Part shown: in pieces, positions 49,701 through 62,245 of the stretch
How positions within the stretch are numbered: position 1 is the stretch's first letter
Layout: each line of letters opens with the position of its first letter
Source of the DNA: Euryodendron excelsum
Lineage: Eukaryota > Streptophyta > Magnoliopsida > Ericales > Pentaphylacaceae
Direction of reading: 5' to 3'
NCBI GenBank assembly: GCA_033060915.1
Contig: CM065389.1
Span: forward strand, 23,946,001 to 24,010,000
DNA length: 64,000 nt
The notes under the pieces: model-generated
Told to the model about the DNA's origin: nothing
What the model saw: the letters and a program-made list of their open reading frames with translations, nothing else
Database searches by the model: none
Position numbers and translations under genes: made by a program

Positions 49701-50990
49701 TTGGGAAGTATACATTATAGATTCAGATGCTCCAGCAAAGTGACATTGATTGAGCCTTTGAAGGGGCCATCTCTACTGGCATTTATTATTTTATTATTAT
49801 TATTTTGTTTTGGTTTGGTGGTCAACTTGTGTAGCTCGATTAATCTTCTCTCCTGTTCAGTTAAAGATTTGTCATTCACGTCGAAAATAAAATATTTACA
49901 ATGGTTTAATCCCTTATAGTTGAATCAAACTCTTAACCTCTCAAAGAGAGACCAAGAGTCTGTTCAACTGAATTAATCTAATTGATTTTTTTTTTAAATT
50001 ATGGAAAGGGTATTGTTGCTATGAAGATACCACCTTTACAATGACCTAATAAGTTCCATTCATTTTAACTACTTTTTCCACAATCGACTCAAAAGAGACA
50101 TTAGCTACACAGTCGTCCATCGGACTCAGAATATATCTAAATCACACCAGATTTTCTTGACAAAGAGAGGCAAAAACAGATCATTCATGTGGAAAAAGCA
50201 AGGACTGCTAGCGGGAATGCAAAGGCTAGATGGATGGTGACAAGAAATAGCTTCTAAAGCTTGACCCAAATTTTGGTCTGAGGGAAAAACATATATTTAT
50301 GGAAAACTTTTGAATATTAAGTTTGAAAGGTTTATTCTTGTAGACTTCTCTCCCAAGCCCCCATACATTGATGGTTCATGCATCTAAATTAATAGTTGCC
50401 TTCGCTTCCACTTTGATGTAATATGGTCCTTTTCATCTTCGTCCATGGTATAACAAGGGTAGCCAACTTGGGTAGTCCATTGCATGAGGTTTTCACCACC
50501 ATTAGGTTTAGGGATCAGATATTAATTTGCTATCTTATTTTTGTGCGCGAAATAGTTATTTATGTGTTTCAATTATGCAACCATAGGACGTCCAAGTCGA
50601 AATACATCAACCTTCTTGAATTGTTGACTACTAAGTCATTTAAAAGCTTAAGCTGTTAAAGAGAGGAAATTGTTGTCCACCAACTTATCTAACAGTTCAA
50701 GCTTTTAAATTGAACTTTTAGATGAATTGGTGGTTAATAATTCAACAAATCTTATCGCTATGCCAAGACTCACACTAAAAAAAAAAAAAAAAAAAAAAAG
50801 ACCTTTACTAAAGTTTGTTCAATTTAAGTATGAATTTTGTTTTTGTTTGCACCAAATGGGACATAATCCTCGTAAGAAATAAATAAAATGGTCAAAACTA
50901 TCAGTTTGTAGATTCCTCCAAGATTTATCACTCCCAAAGAACAGATATTAAAAATGCTTCTGCTTTTCCAAAAGCAGCATCTATGGTCAA

Positions 50991-51030
50991 CATGGGCGGA
51001 ACCAAAAATTTGTTTTGGGATGCCAAATTG

Positions 51031-51061
<31 letters not shown>

Positions 51062-51807
51062 GATAAGGTTTCTAGTCCTTCGATTGACTACTTTCTTAAA
51101 CTCATGTAGGGCTACCAGCCACCTAAACTATGTAATTTCATGCATAACATGAATGACAACTGATTATAAAGAGACATGAGAAGAGATCGAACTTGAAATC
51201 ATATATTAGCATGAGGACAAATTGACGACTGAACCACCCTTTGTGGTTTGAGAGTGCCCAAATTTTGACACACAATATTTTACCTATTGATACAATTATT
51301 ATATTTTAACTAGTCTTTGCATATATTTCTAAATTGAAGCAAAAGAAAACTTTTTACATAAAAAATAAAACTAAGTTCTATCCAATCTTAACGATATATG
51401 GTTCTATTTATTGTTTTAGTTTTTTTATTTTTTTTATTTGATGGGTAAATCTACTTATTAGATGGTTCATATTAAAAAATCCTCAAACTATTTATTTTTT
51501 TTAGGTCTTGGATGGTACTTATTAGAAGCCCATAATCTTCTGATTTTATTGGGCTAGGAATTTGGATGTACAAGAAAAAAATGAATAAATCTCATAAAAT
51601 TATATTAGGTTAGGTCCTTAGTTTTAAATTATGGTGATGCTAGTACAATAGATTTTTTTAGAATTATATATACATGCTACATATAAGAGGATTATAGAAA
51701 AACTGGGGAGTGCCAATGTAGTAAAATTTTACCGGGACAATGTGTAATATACTATATATAGTGGTATTATACAAAATGTGGGACCCATGAGGCTAGTTCC
51801 GCCCTTA
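50991..51807. mobile_element. hAT-like non-autonomous element in unit A
   Basis: The ends are CATGGGCGGAACCA and, reversed, TAAGGGCGGAACTA. They are flanked by an 8-bp duplication with one mismatch: ATGGTCAA (50983-50990) and ATTGTCAA (51808-51815). Unit B lacks it at the matching place (near 56015), giving an empty site. The 817-bp interior is non-coding and holds a T-run of over 30 at about 51027-51059. Confidence 0.75.
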
Positions 51808-53319
51808 ATTGTCAATACAATTTGGTTTAAGATTCTTGATAACGAGTGTCCAAGGATTAGTAACGCTTTCAATAACTATAGATATTGCAAAGAATGGTTA
51901 GAATCTCACTTAACAATTTTAATCCAAAACTAATTTAAAAATTGTGAGTTCTGAAAAGATAAATCCATTCCTAGGCTTTTATAAGAAACCTAAGTTTTGC
52001 ATTTTAAATCCTAGACCTTCATTTTGATCCTTAATATATAGGTAGACTTTCAAAGGGAATATTTCCTTTATGGTTTAAGATACGCTACACCTAATATTAG
52101 GTTTGCCACAAATTGGGTGATTAGGATATTAAGACATATTTATATCCGCCCAATTTTAAGGAAAAGCTAGCATTAAACGGCATATCCAACATTCCAACTT
52201 TTAATGTGTAATGCTTTCTTTGGATTTTGATATACTGGAGACTCATTTATTTGTAGGGTTTTTTTTCTTTCTTTTTTCATCACAATTTTCTTTTCTAAAA
52301 TTTATTTTCACCACGAGATCCTTGTCCATTTATTTTATACAACTTTGTTAAACCTTTGTTTTTTTTTTTTTTGTGGGTAGGCTTATAAACTTTGTTATCA
52401 TGCAAAATTGGGAGATTCTTGTGTATTGATTGGCTTTGATGCAGCATCTTTTAAAGGTTCATCATCTGGTGCTCTCTTTCTTGGATTTGGTTCTTGATTC
52501 TTTCCTTCGGCACTCATGCTGCCTTAGTTTTATTAAAAAATTGTGCTCTCATATATGACACATTGATCATTATTTTTCGTCTACTTTTTCCTTTTTCTTT
52601 TTGTGTCATCTAAAGAAATGAAAGAGGCAGTGAAACATAAAAAATACGCCAAACTAGAGGCAGTGTCACAATATAATCCTTTCATCTTCAAGCACTTATA
52701 AGATACAATATGGTTTAGTTTCTTCTTTTAAAGATAGGAAAATTACTATTCTTCTAGAAAAATTTATACAGAAAATTTACCAGAATGATGTGACAGTGAT
52801 ATTTTTGCAAATAAGATTCACCATGATGGGTGTTTTATTTTTAAGTGTTTGACTCTCATTCAACAACATCATTCTTGTGATAAATTATGATAAAAATTTT
52901 CTATTTATATAGCATTATTCTTAAAGATATCGAACTCCAGAAATGGAATTTGGCTGAAAAGGGCAAGAATGATTTCCGCACCAAAATCAGCCAAGCATCC
53001 AATTGAACCAGGGGTGGAACTGTGTAATGTTGGGAGGGTGCATGCCATTATGGAACCACATTCTCCCCAACTTCTCTTCATTATTGATACTTTACTCGAT
53101 TTCTGAAAATGCAAAAAAGTTCATTAAATTTCCAAATATGAATCTAAAAATCAATTCCTGAGGAGGTGATCATCCAACACAACATGTGGAAAGGACAAGA
53201 AGCCAAGCCTTCACAGCTACCCAATGAGCTGCTTTGTTTGCCAGCTTTTTTATTTTTTTTTATTTTATCACCCCAGAAGATAGACTTTTATCATAACACT
53301 AGCTAATATGACATGCAAG

Positions 53320-53543
53320 CAGTGACAGACTCATAATTTGTATTGAGAGAGAGGGAGGGGGGCAAAGTTAATTTTTAAAAATTTTATAGGGAACACAGTA
53401 AATTTTTTAGAATCTTGATGGGGCCAATACTTATTTATATATATATATATATATTGTAAATATTAAAAAATCTATAGGTATTAAGAAGAATTTTGAAAGT
53501 TTTGCTGCCCGTGTCCCCCCGCCACCCTCTCCGTCTGCCATTG
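53320..53543. mobile_element. hAT-type MITE in unit B
   Basis: It starts CAGTGACAGAC, and the reverse complement of its end is CAATGGCAGAC. A perfect 8-bp duplication CATGCAAG lies at 53312-53319 and 53544-53551. The length is 224 bp. The start and 8-bp duplication fit the CAGTGGCGG-type hAT MITEs of plants. Unit A has the empty site near 46800. Confidence 0.85.
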
Positions 53544-54289
53544 CATGCAAGAACATCGCTGGAGAGTGTGAGACTGTATATTCGATCTATTGGGACTATT
53601 CTTTTTCATTTTTCACTTTTGGATGTCCTACCGGGATTATTTCTTAATGGCCTGAACTCTTGAGATATAACTGGTGATCTAACATGGTAACTAAGTTCTA
53701 GTTTTGTGAAGCCTTGGATTTATGCTACATGAGGTCATATGTAAGACAGCTGAATATACGTCATTCTATAAGTTATGGGTTTTCGGATAATTAGTAATGT
53801 AACAAATTAAGATAATTTTTGAAGAGAAGACACCAAATTTTGTAAACTGGTCTCGAATTTCATGACTTTGGGAACTTTCAGATGAACCATCATAGCACAT
53901 ACCTCCTGATTGTTTCAAGCTTCTATACTTTCATTTGCAAGCATGGTCTTCATTAATTCTCGAATTGTGTCAGTGGTACATCTTAATTGGAGCCCCACAA
54001 AGCAATCAAATTAAACAGAATTGTTAATTCTACTTCGATTGAATTGATATCTCATCAATGAAATATTATTGACACACCCTTCCAGAATGTGTTTAATTTG
54101 TCCGTATCCAGGGACAGGATGAATTAGCAGATAGTGTTTCCAAAAATTAATTAATTAACTAACTCAGGTTGTCATGACACACCCTGCAGCCAAAATGTTT
54201 CCTCCCAGCTGGATGAGACATGAAACTGGTATCCAGATGCGATTTTCTTGCCCATTTTGTTGCTTTGAGACATTTTCATTATTTACAAT

Positions 54290-54560
54290 CTGTTGTTTGT
54301 TCCTTGTTTATTGATTGATAATTCTTGTGTTTTGCTACCTTAAAGTGGTACAAACCGTAACTCATCAAGCCTTTAACTGGGTTGGAGAATGCACAAATAC
54401 AGGTTGAGAATTTGCTTGAATGAGTGCTTATATCTATATTTTCAATCTTTGGTGGCTTCAAATTTGCTAAGTTTACTATAATTTCCGGAGGTCTCGTAAC
54501 TGATCAGAGCTCATGTTGATCGAATCAAAACATTCAACGTCAACGAGTGAATGAAAACAG
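54290..54560 (+). pseudogene. PSI1 exon 11-12 remnant in unit B
   Basis: 54369-54403 reads AFNWVGECTNTG (PSI1: [12 protein letters not shown]) and 54515-54550 reads VDRIKTFNVNE-stop (PSI1: [11 protein letters not shown]). Both remnants share the W-to-C and A-to-T changes with unit A, so the two units come from one already diverged PSI1 copy. Confidence 0.65.
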
Positions 54561-54643
54561 CTTCAAGTGTATTATTAATCACATGATAGATACATATGCA
54601 CCAGCGCCAGCAGAGAGGCCATGATTGAGAATCAAAGGGGCCA

Positions 54644-54998
54644 TGATTGAGCACCAGCACCGCCGAGGTGGTAGTTGAGTCGCCTTAAGTAGTTAGGCTA
54701 AAAATCTCGCTTTTTTCTAAATGGTCGCATGTTCGAATCTGTTTACAGTACTAGCTAATTGTGTCAACCAGTTGTTATGGTACTAGTTGCGTCAATCAAC
54801 TGTTGTTGACAAGAGACTGAATCTCACTTGTATTTTGTTGAAGATATAGTGATGGACTTGTCCTTATTAGATTAGTAGTTATGAATTAAATCGTACATTC
54901 CATAGTGGATCGATGAAAACCTTATGGTCGCGCCCAATGCAATATCATGATGGTAGCTGCTTCCCACTTTTTTAATCATAAAAAAAAAAGACAAAAAA
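54644..54998 (+). mobile_element. tRNA-like SINE in unit B
   Basis: It has a B box GTTCGAATC (54731-54739) preceded by a possible A box near 54666-54680, and ends in A-rich sequence at 54981-54998. It is flanked by aaggggccat and aagggaccat. In unit A (near 49760) the flanks join directly (gaaggggccatctctactgg), an empty site. Confidence 0.65.
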
Positions 54999-57000
54999 GA
55001 AGGGACCATCGCTGCTGGCTTTTTCTTCCATTATAGTTCACCGGAAAAGGTTGATGCTAGGAAGATGGGTAGAAGATGACAGCCAAGTGACACAAGCCAA
55101 TATGGCCCCAACAATATCGACAAGAGACACCATTGACAAACTTTCCTTTACAATGACCAAATATGTACATCCATTTTTGACCACTTTTTCCACAATCAAC
55201 TCAAAAAGACATTAAATACACGGCTGTCCACACGACTCAAAATCTTTCGTATATCTTCACGCCAGATTTTCTTGACTAAGAAAGGAAAAGACGGACCATT
55301 CATGTCACAAAGAGCAAGGACTACTGCTAACAGAAATGCAAAAACTAGATGGAGGGTGGCAAGAAATGGCTTCCAAAGCATGACCCAAACTTTGGTTTGA
55401 GGGAGAAAATATTTATGTATCAGTTTGAAATGCAGCGAATTTGAAAAAACTAAAACAGAAAATAAGATGCAAAACCATAACCAAATGGAGTAAAATTTGG
55501 TCCTGCAGTGGGGGAGGGGCTGTTCAGATTAGAGTTTTGGTACATAGAAATTATTGGTCAACATTCTTTCGAAATCCTTATTCTTGTATTTAGACTTCTA
55601 TTCCCAAGACCCCATACTTTGTTGGCACATGCATCTAAATTAATAGTTAATTTCAATTGCACTCCGATGTGATATAGTTTTCTTCATCTTCTTATTTCTA
55701 GTAGTAAAAGTGTTAGCATCATAACGTTGATAGTGGTTCAAATCTAAGGCATAACAAGGTCCTTCAGTATATGAGATTTTCACTATCGTTAGTTCTAGGG
55801 ATCAGATGTACGCTGTCTTATTATCGCGTGCAGAAAAGTCATTTATGTGCTTTCATCCCATGCTCTTTAAGTAAAAATATAACAATCTTACTGCTACACC
55901 AAGGCTCACACTTAAAAATTAAAAATAAACAAAAAAGACCTTAACTAAAAGTGATTCTATTTTAAAATAATTAAAAAATGCTCCTGCTTTATCAAAGCAA
56001 ATTCTCTGCAGCAATCATATAGTTGTTTAAGAAACTTGCTAACGAATGTCGAAGGACTAGTAACGATTTGGATAGTTCTAGATATTACATACGTAGAATG
56101 GTTGGAATGCCACTAAACAATCTTCATCCAAAACTAACTAGCAGATTATAAGGCCTGAAAAAATAAATCCTCACCCGCCTCTAGGTTTTGAAATCCTAAG
56201 TTTTGCGTTTTGAATCCTAAATTTTTGTGTTTTAAACCCTGAATCTTTTTAATCTTTATTCTAAGCATTTTGATCCACAATATCCGTGCATTTTATATCA
56301 AATTTTACTTTAGGACATTTATTTTTAAGTGTAACAGTTAAGCTTTTACATTTCTTATTTGTTGCAATGTCAATCTATTACTAACTTTCATTTATAAAAT
56401 GGAAGAAAAATTCTCATTTGACAAGCGCGTGGCCTTTTTAAAGAGAAAAAAAATATAAATTTGGCATTTTTACTTTTAAAGATTCACGCATATTGTTTGT
56501 GAGTTGAATTGAAGATTTTTACATAAAGTCTAATTATATATATATATATATATATATAGTAGAATTAATTACACTAATGATTTTAGAGGGATTTGTAGTA
56601 GATTATTAGGGGAAAAAGTTAGATTTTGCATGTTTGTTCTTTTATTTTGACCATGTACTTGTTCCATGTGAAGTTTTTTGCCATTACCCAGTTAAAAGTT
56701 ACGAAAGTTGAGATTGCTACAAATTAATTGTTAAAACCAAAATTAAAGGTCTTAAAGTGAAATTAGTATAAAGTGCAAGCATACAAAATATAATTACTTA
56801 AAATATTTAAGACCTATGATATATATTAGCTAATTGTTTGAACGACTGGTTGGACAGTTTTTTAAATTTTAATAAAGATTATGAGGAATCATGAAGGGAA
56901 TATTTCCTTTATATTGCATAAGATATGATGCAGCTAATATTATCTTTTCCATTAAAATTGGGTGAGTAGGATATTAACACATATTTATATAGTAAATGTT

Positions 57001-59473
57001 CTTGACTTGTAAGGATGCCATAGAAATTACTTTGATGACTGTAGGATTGAACCCTACCACCATGACTATTTGCATACAAGCAGTTTACTTAACAAAACTA
57101 GTATTATGTTTGGGAAATAGTAATAAATGAACAAACTATAAAAATTTACTGAAACTAATGTTAATAAGGTAATACTGTTATGAGAGCCTTGACCATTAGT
57201 TTCATTGCTTTGCATGTGTATTTGCATTTGCTATCAAGCAACCAAACTATTCCAATACTAAGATTTGCCTAACATAATAAATATATATTTCTTTTCTCTT
57301 CCATTCTTTACTGACATGTAATTTTGGTCTCTAATATCATTTTCATAGTAAGACACGTAAGGAAACTATTCATGACCTAGCCTCACAATGGGCATCAACT
57401 CCACCTTTTACAAATACAGTGGGTTTTCTCACTAGATGGGTTCCGGAGTTAGCCTAGTGAGTATGTTTAGACCTATCTAGCAGAGGAATTCATTATATTT
57501 GTGAGAGACAGAACAAGGGCTAAAGAGCGAGAGCTACATGGAGCTCCAAGAGGACTGAATAATTTTTTCGTGACTTGAGGAGTTGAATGCAATGAATATT
57601 ATTCACAATGAGATTGGCTCTCCAGAAATGGAGGCGACCTCTTACGGATCTCGACATGTAAGTCAACCCCAATGGTGCTGTTTATCCAAATGGGATATAC
57701 AGCTTGAAAGCCACGCTAATGGCAGCTTTTGCAGGACACGAAGTTTGCTGCAGAGTTGAAGTTAACAGCACATATTGGTGGAAGCTAGGAGACTCGTTGA
57801 AAACTAACAAAGCTTTTTCTCACTGGAGGCGGATCTCTTGTCTGCAGAGAGAGTTTGGATAGAGGAAGCAAAAAGTATTGTTATCCTCTTTTCAGTTCTC
57901 TTCATGTCATAATGTACAGAAGAATGGAACAAAGTTGAAAGCCTAATGGCGTGGATGGCCCGCCATGCATGAGCATGCACTTGTCATTCTCCAGGATGAT
58001 GTTTCCCATTCATAATGATGCAATTTTGGTACCCACATCATAACATGATGAAAATATATTTGCTTACCATGTTGTTGCATGGATTGTGTCATGAAGACTA
58101 AATTCACAATGACCAACCTAAACGATTACAGAAAGTGAAATATATTGATATATACACTGAAACCACAGCATATATATATATATATATATTCATATGCTAG
58201 GTGACGTGATTCCATTTCAACCAAACTAGGGTATGACAGATGAATTATACATCATATTATGTACCAAACTTCGTTTCAAAATTACAGGTATCAATAAATT
58301 CTAGTACTCTACATGAAAACTTTAGTTCTGGCTAATGGGTTGTGTTAAGCAGAATTATATTGAAATGTGCATGAGAGCAAGTTATCGTGGAACCGGACTT
58401 ATAATTCTCATATTAGTTTCCTTTCTTACTTATTTTCTTTTCCTTTTAGTTTTTAGTTCCCTTTATTGGATAAATTAGCCAAGCTGAAACCCGCATGATT
58501 AGTTTTATACTTGTTGTGAGTCGTACCAGTTATTCAGGAGAATCTATCAGTCTTAGGGTTTATCTTTACTTTCTTTGAGCAAGATATAATTGTTTTCATA
58601 AAAGGAAGATGCTATGCATCCCAATTATAAGCAAACAAAAACTGATCAAGTGATTACGTGGGTCTATAGAGATCGATGAGTCTCAACTAGGATTGGAATC
58701 AATTCTCTATTGATTTCCAAGAATGTCGAGATTCTGTAACCTTTTTCTTTTCTTTTCTGGTAACTAAACAGATTTTATAACTTGTTAGGGTCATTAGAGA
58801 CAGTAATCCTACCTGTTCATGAATAGATTGTGTATCCTAGAGATCACAACTGAATCTTGGAGCAAAAGTTTGCTGGATTTGGTTAAGAAAAAGAGGCACC
58901 CCTTGGCCTTCATTAGGGTGGGATTGAGTTGGAATACGTGTTACATTAAGGGGCTTCATATAGTTCCTCCTCCAAATAAGGATAAATTAACTTTTTGTTG
59001 AGGCTAGAGGAAAGGGATAAGATGAGAGGAGAGAATAATATTATTAATATTCCTTTATTATATTCACATTTTTTTCCACATGTCTTCTTCAGTCTTCCAG
59101 AAGTTAGGCATTTTTTAGAAATGTGCATGGATTAGGCTACTTTTGCCTTTCTGTGGATGTGCGCACGTATAAATGATCAAACAAAGAAAATAGAAAAAGG
59201 AAAAGAAAAATCTTGGGTCTCTCCCTTAAAAATGTGCGCATAAGAACGTTTTTCATTTTTATTTTAATTTCAAATTTGCCTTCTCTAGTATTACATATAT
59301 TGCATTATATTAGGTAATGATTCTTGTTTCGTTCACCGGAACTAAAAGTTATATTCTAGGTTTACCATGTCTCCAAGATATTTGTAGGTAATTATAAGAA
59401 CACATATTTTATCATAAATAAGAACAAATATTTTTTGACAACTTTTGCAATTTCTTGTTAGCTCAGGCTTGAA

Positions 59474-59514
<41 letters not shown>

Positions 59515-59637
59515 CCTTTAGTCCTAAAGTTAGTCATATTTAATTTCCAATTCATATGTTATTTGATTAACTTAATTGCAAAAGTTTCATGTGTTTGTTA
59601 GTTAGGGGCCATCATATTTCCTATTGTCAATTTCTAG
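57001..59637. other. Intergenic DNA without recognised gene
   Basis: No coding region is supported. It contains AT microsatellites (about 58171-58189) and a long CT microsatellite (59478-59511). Segment 57400-57900 is less AT-rich and could be an old transposon piece, but no motif was recognised. Confidence 0.5.
59478..59511. repeat. CT microsatellite, about 17 units
   Basis: An uninterrupted ct dinucleotide run. Confidence 0.95.
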
Positions 59638-61575
59638 TGTCGCGCCCCGGTTTTTAGGTGTCCAATGTCCTTTCGGCTTGAAGACAAAAAGTACGAAACT
59701 CTGTCACTAGAACTCATCCTCCTAGAAGGACAAGTGCGACTAAGTTCAAAAAAATAATAGGGGTTTTGAAAGAGTTTGGAATAGAAACTTTGAATTGATT
59801 GGAATTTTTGAAAAAGGGATTGGAGTTGAAATAAAAATTATGACCGCACCATTTTAGGTTGCCTACGTATCTCATTTGGCGAGAATCAGGTCATTTGTAA
59901 TTCGGGCATGAGCCTGATGGAAAATAGGCGCATTAGGGCCTTCAGAAGGTTTGAAGATGCTTTGGAGTTTTTGGAAAAGTTTAAGACACTTTGAGGTCTT
60001 TAGAAAAGTTTAAGACTATTAGAGGTCTTTGGAAAAGTTTAGGACACTTTGAGGTCTTGGAAGTTGAAGATTCTTTGTGGTCTTGGAAGTTTTGACTTGA
60101 AATTGGATGGTGAAGTGTTTTGAAAATGTTTTTGGATCAATTTAAGGGAGTTTTGAAAAAATGCTTTGGTATGACTCAAGAGAACTTGAAAGTATTTTTG
60201 AAATCTTGTTTTGAAAATCTTGGAGGCATGATTTTAGAATGTTTTGATGAATTAGTTTTTGAAAGTGGTTTTTGGAAATGGCTAAGAGTTTGGAGTCCTA
60301 ATATGGACAATCTTTGAGGTTATTCTTGATTTATCACTTGTTCTTGGAATCCCTAACCATGAGAGGGTTAAGGACCCCTTAGGTTTGTGACCTTTCGAAA
60401 ACGTTTTTTGGAAATGTCTTGAAGATGGAGTGTAAGGACATTGGAGTTATTTTTTTGAAATCAAGAGAGTAGGAGGTTTTGGAAAAAATGAGTTATGAGA
60501 ATAGTTTAAAGTTGAGTGATCATTTAGAAAATGGTTCAAGAGTTAGAACCTTGAAGTACACTAACCTAGGTTGGGTTGGCCTAGGGTTAAGGGTGACCTA
60601 AGGTTAACTAACTTAGGTTAGGTTAACCTAGGGTTAAGATGACCTATGGTTAACTAACTAAGGTTGGGTTAACCTAAGGTTAAGGTGACCTAGGGTTAAC
60701 TAACTAGGGTTGGGTTAACTTAAGGTTAAGGTGACCTAGGGTTAACTAACTAGGGTAGAGTTAATCTAAGGTTAGGATGACTTAGGGTTAGGTTAACCTA
60801 AGGTGAGTGAACTAGGGTCAAGCTAACCTAGGATTGGTCAACTAGGGTTAAGTTAACCTAGGGTTGGTCAACTAGGGTTAAGTTAACCTAGGGTTGGACA
60901 ACTAGGGTCAAGTTAACCTAGGGTTGGATTGAAAAATGGTCTTGAAAGTTGGTTTAATGCATTTTTGGAAAGAGCTTTGAAAAACAAAACATGTTATGCA
61001 ATGGACTTTGGTGGACAACCTTTTTGAAGATTATTTCCATGAAAATTTTGACTCTAGCCAAGAGTATAGTTTATATAGTTGGTGTACGGAGACCATTCCA
61101 ATGAAGGTTTTCTCATGGCCATTATAACCATAATCTTGACAAGTGTATAAAGTGGTCCAAAAATTAACATGGTGATGATAACTTTTTAAGGCACCATTTT
61201 TAATGCAAAGATGGAGAGAATGAGATTTTGATAACCATTTTTTGAAAAGAGTTTTGAAAACCATTTTTGTAGGAGGCCATTCCATCAAGAGATGGTTCTT
61301 ATGGCCAAATAAAAGGAAAACTACTTAAGAGAGGGTTCCATGGGGCCATTCCAACCACTACACTTAAAACAATGGAAACCTTGAAAATTAGAGAATTGGA
61401 AAGCAACTCTTATGTAAGTGAAAATGCAATGATGCCAAAATGAGAGTTAAGGGGTTAGTAGGGGATTTTCTAAGGCATGATTTCTAAGGTCTCATCCTAA
61501 GCTTTAAGGAGCCAGCTCTTGGAACAATTTTTGAAAGAAATATAGAGTTTGGAAATGACCTGGAGTTTAAGAGTA
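59638..61575 (-). mobile_element. Long LTR, copy 4, reversed, truncated
   Basis: It starts TGTCGCGCCCCGG, the reversed 3' end of the family. The conserved block ggttgcctacgtatc follows at about 59858, and then a cctagggtta minisatellite at 60560-60930. Similarity to copy 2 ends near 61575, before the promoter region, so roughly the U3 half is missing. No partner target duplication could be assigned. Confidence 0.7.
60560..60930. repeat. GGTTAACCTAGGGTTA-type minisatellite inside LTR copy 4
   Basis: Units such as ggttaacctaagg, tgacctagggttaactaact and agggttggtcaac repeat with variable order. Copy 2 has a shorter version at 15290-15420. The units are not the plant telomere repeat. Confidence 0.75.
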
Positions 61576-61737
61576 ATGTAAGCATCATAGTTTTGGGAAT
61601 TTATACTAAAAGACATGCTTTGTGTAATGGCTTTAGTATTTATTAATAAATTAGTTATTCCATTTTAATGAGAATCTGTGTGAGAAATATTTGCATTGCG
61701 TTATTTATTTAATGATTATGCATGTGTGTCTATTATT
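61576..61737. other. Short spacer of unknown origin between two long LTRs
   Basis: AT-rich sequence matching neither LTR copy. It ends at TTATT, just before the start of copy 5. Confidence 0.4.
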
Positions 61738-62058
61738 TGTAAGCACCCCATTTTTGCTTGCTCGGCAATCTCCGGCCCGACCGGATTCGGTTTCCAACAT
61801 CACAACACATGTAGGCTCAAGATGAGCCTTTCAATCTCCAATCCAACCAGCTGGTCACTTCTCGGGCCCACAAGGATCCGCTGAAGCCTTAAGCACCATT
61901 GTTCCAGGCAGTTTTCCGGAACAGGCGGTCCTAAAAACCAACGCCATCCAGGTAGCTTCTAGGGATCGGGCGATCTCGGGGACCAACACCTCATCAAAGA
62001 TTCCAGACGGTTCACTTCTGGCGCCTGCTAGCCCGCCAATGTAGAATGTCCGTCATTC

Positions 62059-62245
62059 GGTAGTTCTCCGGGACTAGGCGTTTTCGGAGACCAACACCAC
62101 CCTTCCAGGTAGCTTTCTGGGACCAAGCGTTCTCAAGACCAACACCACCCTACATGTAGCTCTCTAAGACCAGGCGTTCTTAGAGACCAACACCGCACAG
62201 GTAGTTTTCTGAGACCGGGCGGTCTCGGGAACCAACACCTAGGTC
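62059..62245. repeat. Hairpin minisatellite, units of 45-50 bp, LTR copy 5
   Basis: Units start near 62059, 62109, 62156 and 62201, with older ones near 61913 and 61954. Each has gtagnt.tcnnngacc.ggcg followed by gaccaacacc. The arms pair: CTCCGGGA with TTTTCGGAG, CTCTAAGA with TCTTAGAG, TGAGACC with GGTCTCG. Confidence 0.65.

Larger units (their letters stand above)
46330..52160 (+). repeat. Tandem duplication unit A (PSI1-derived, decayed)
   Basis: Collinear with unit B (52390-57000) over at least eight blocks. Pairs are about 46363/52414 (gggagattcttgt.tattgattgg), 46550/53045, 47810/53715, 49240/54065, 49445/54290, 50170/55285, 50335/55575, 51830/56040 and 52060/56890. It carries PSI1 exon 11 and exon 12 remnants. 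A hAT-like element (50991-51807) is inserted only here. Confidence 0.75.
52390..57000 (+). repeat. Tandem duplication unit B (PSI1-derived, decayed)
   Basis: Direct-orientation partner of unit A with the same block order. It carries its own PSI1 remnants (54369-54403 and 54515-54550) and two insertions absent from A: a hAT-type MITE (53320-53543) and a SINE (about 54644-54998). Simple AT repeats occur at about 53431-53455 and 56533-56560. Confidence 0.75.

Noticed and set aside
57380..57900. Possible exon block
   Set aside because: Less AT-rich than its surroundings, but no frame stays open and no motif was recognised.
60560..60930. Interstitial telomere repeat
   Set aside because: Units contain agggtta but are not TTTAGGG arrays; they are LTR minisatellite units.
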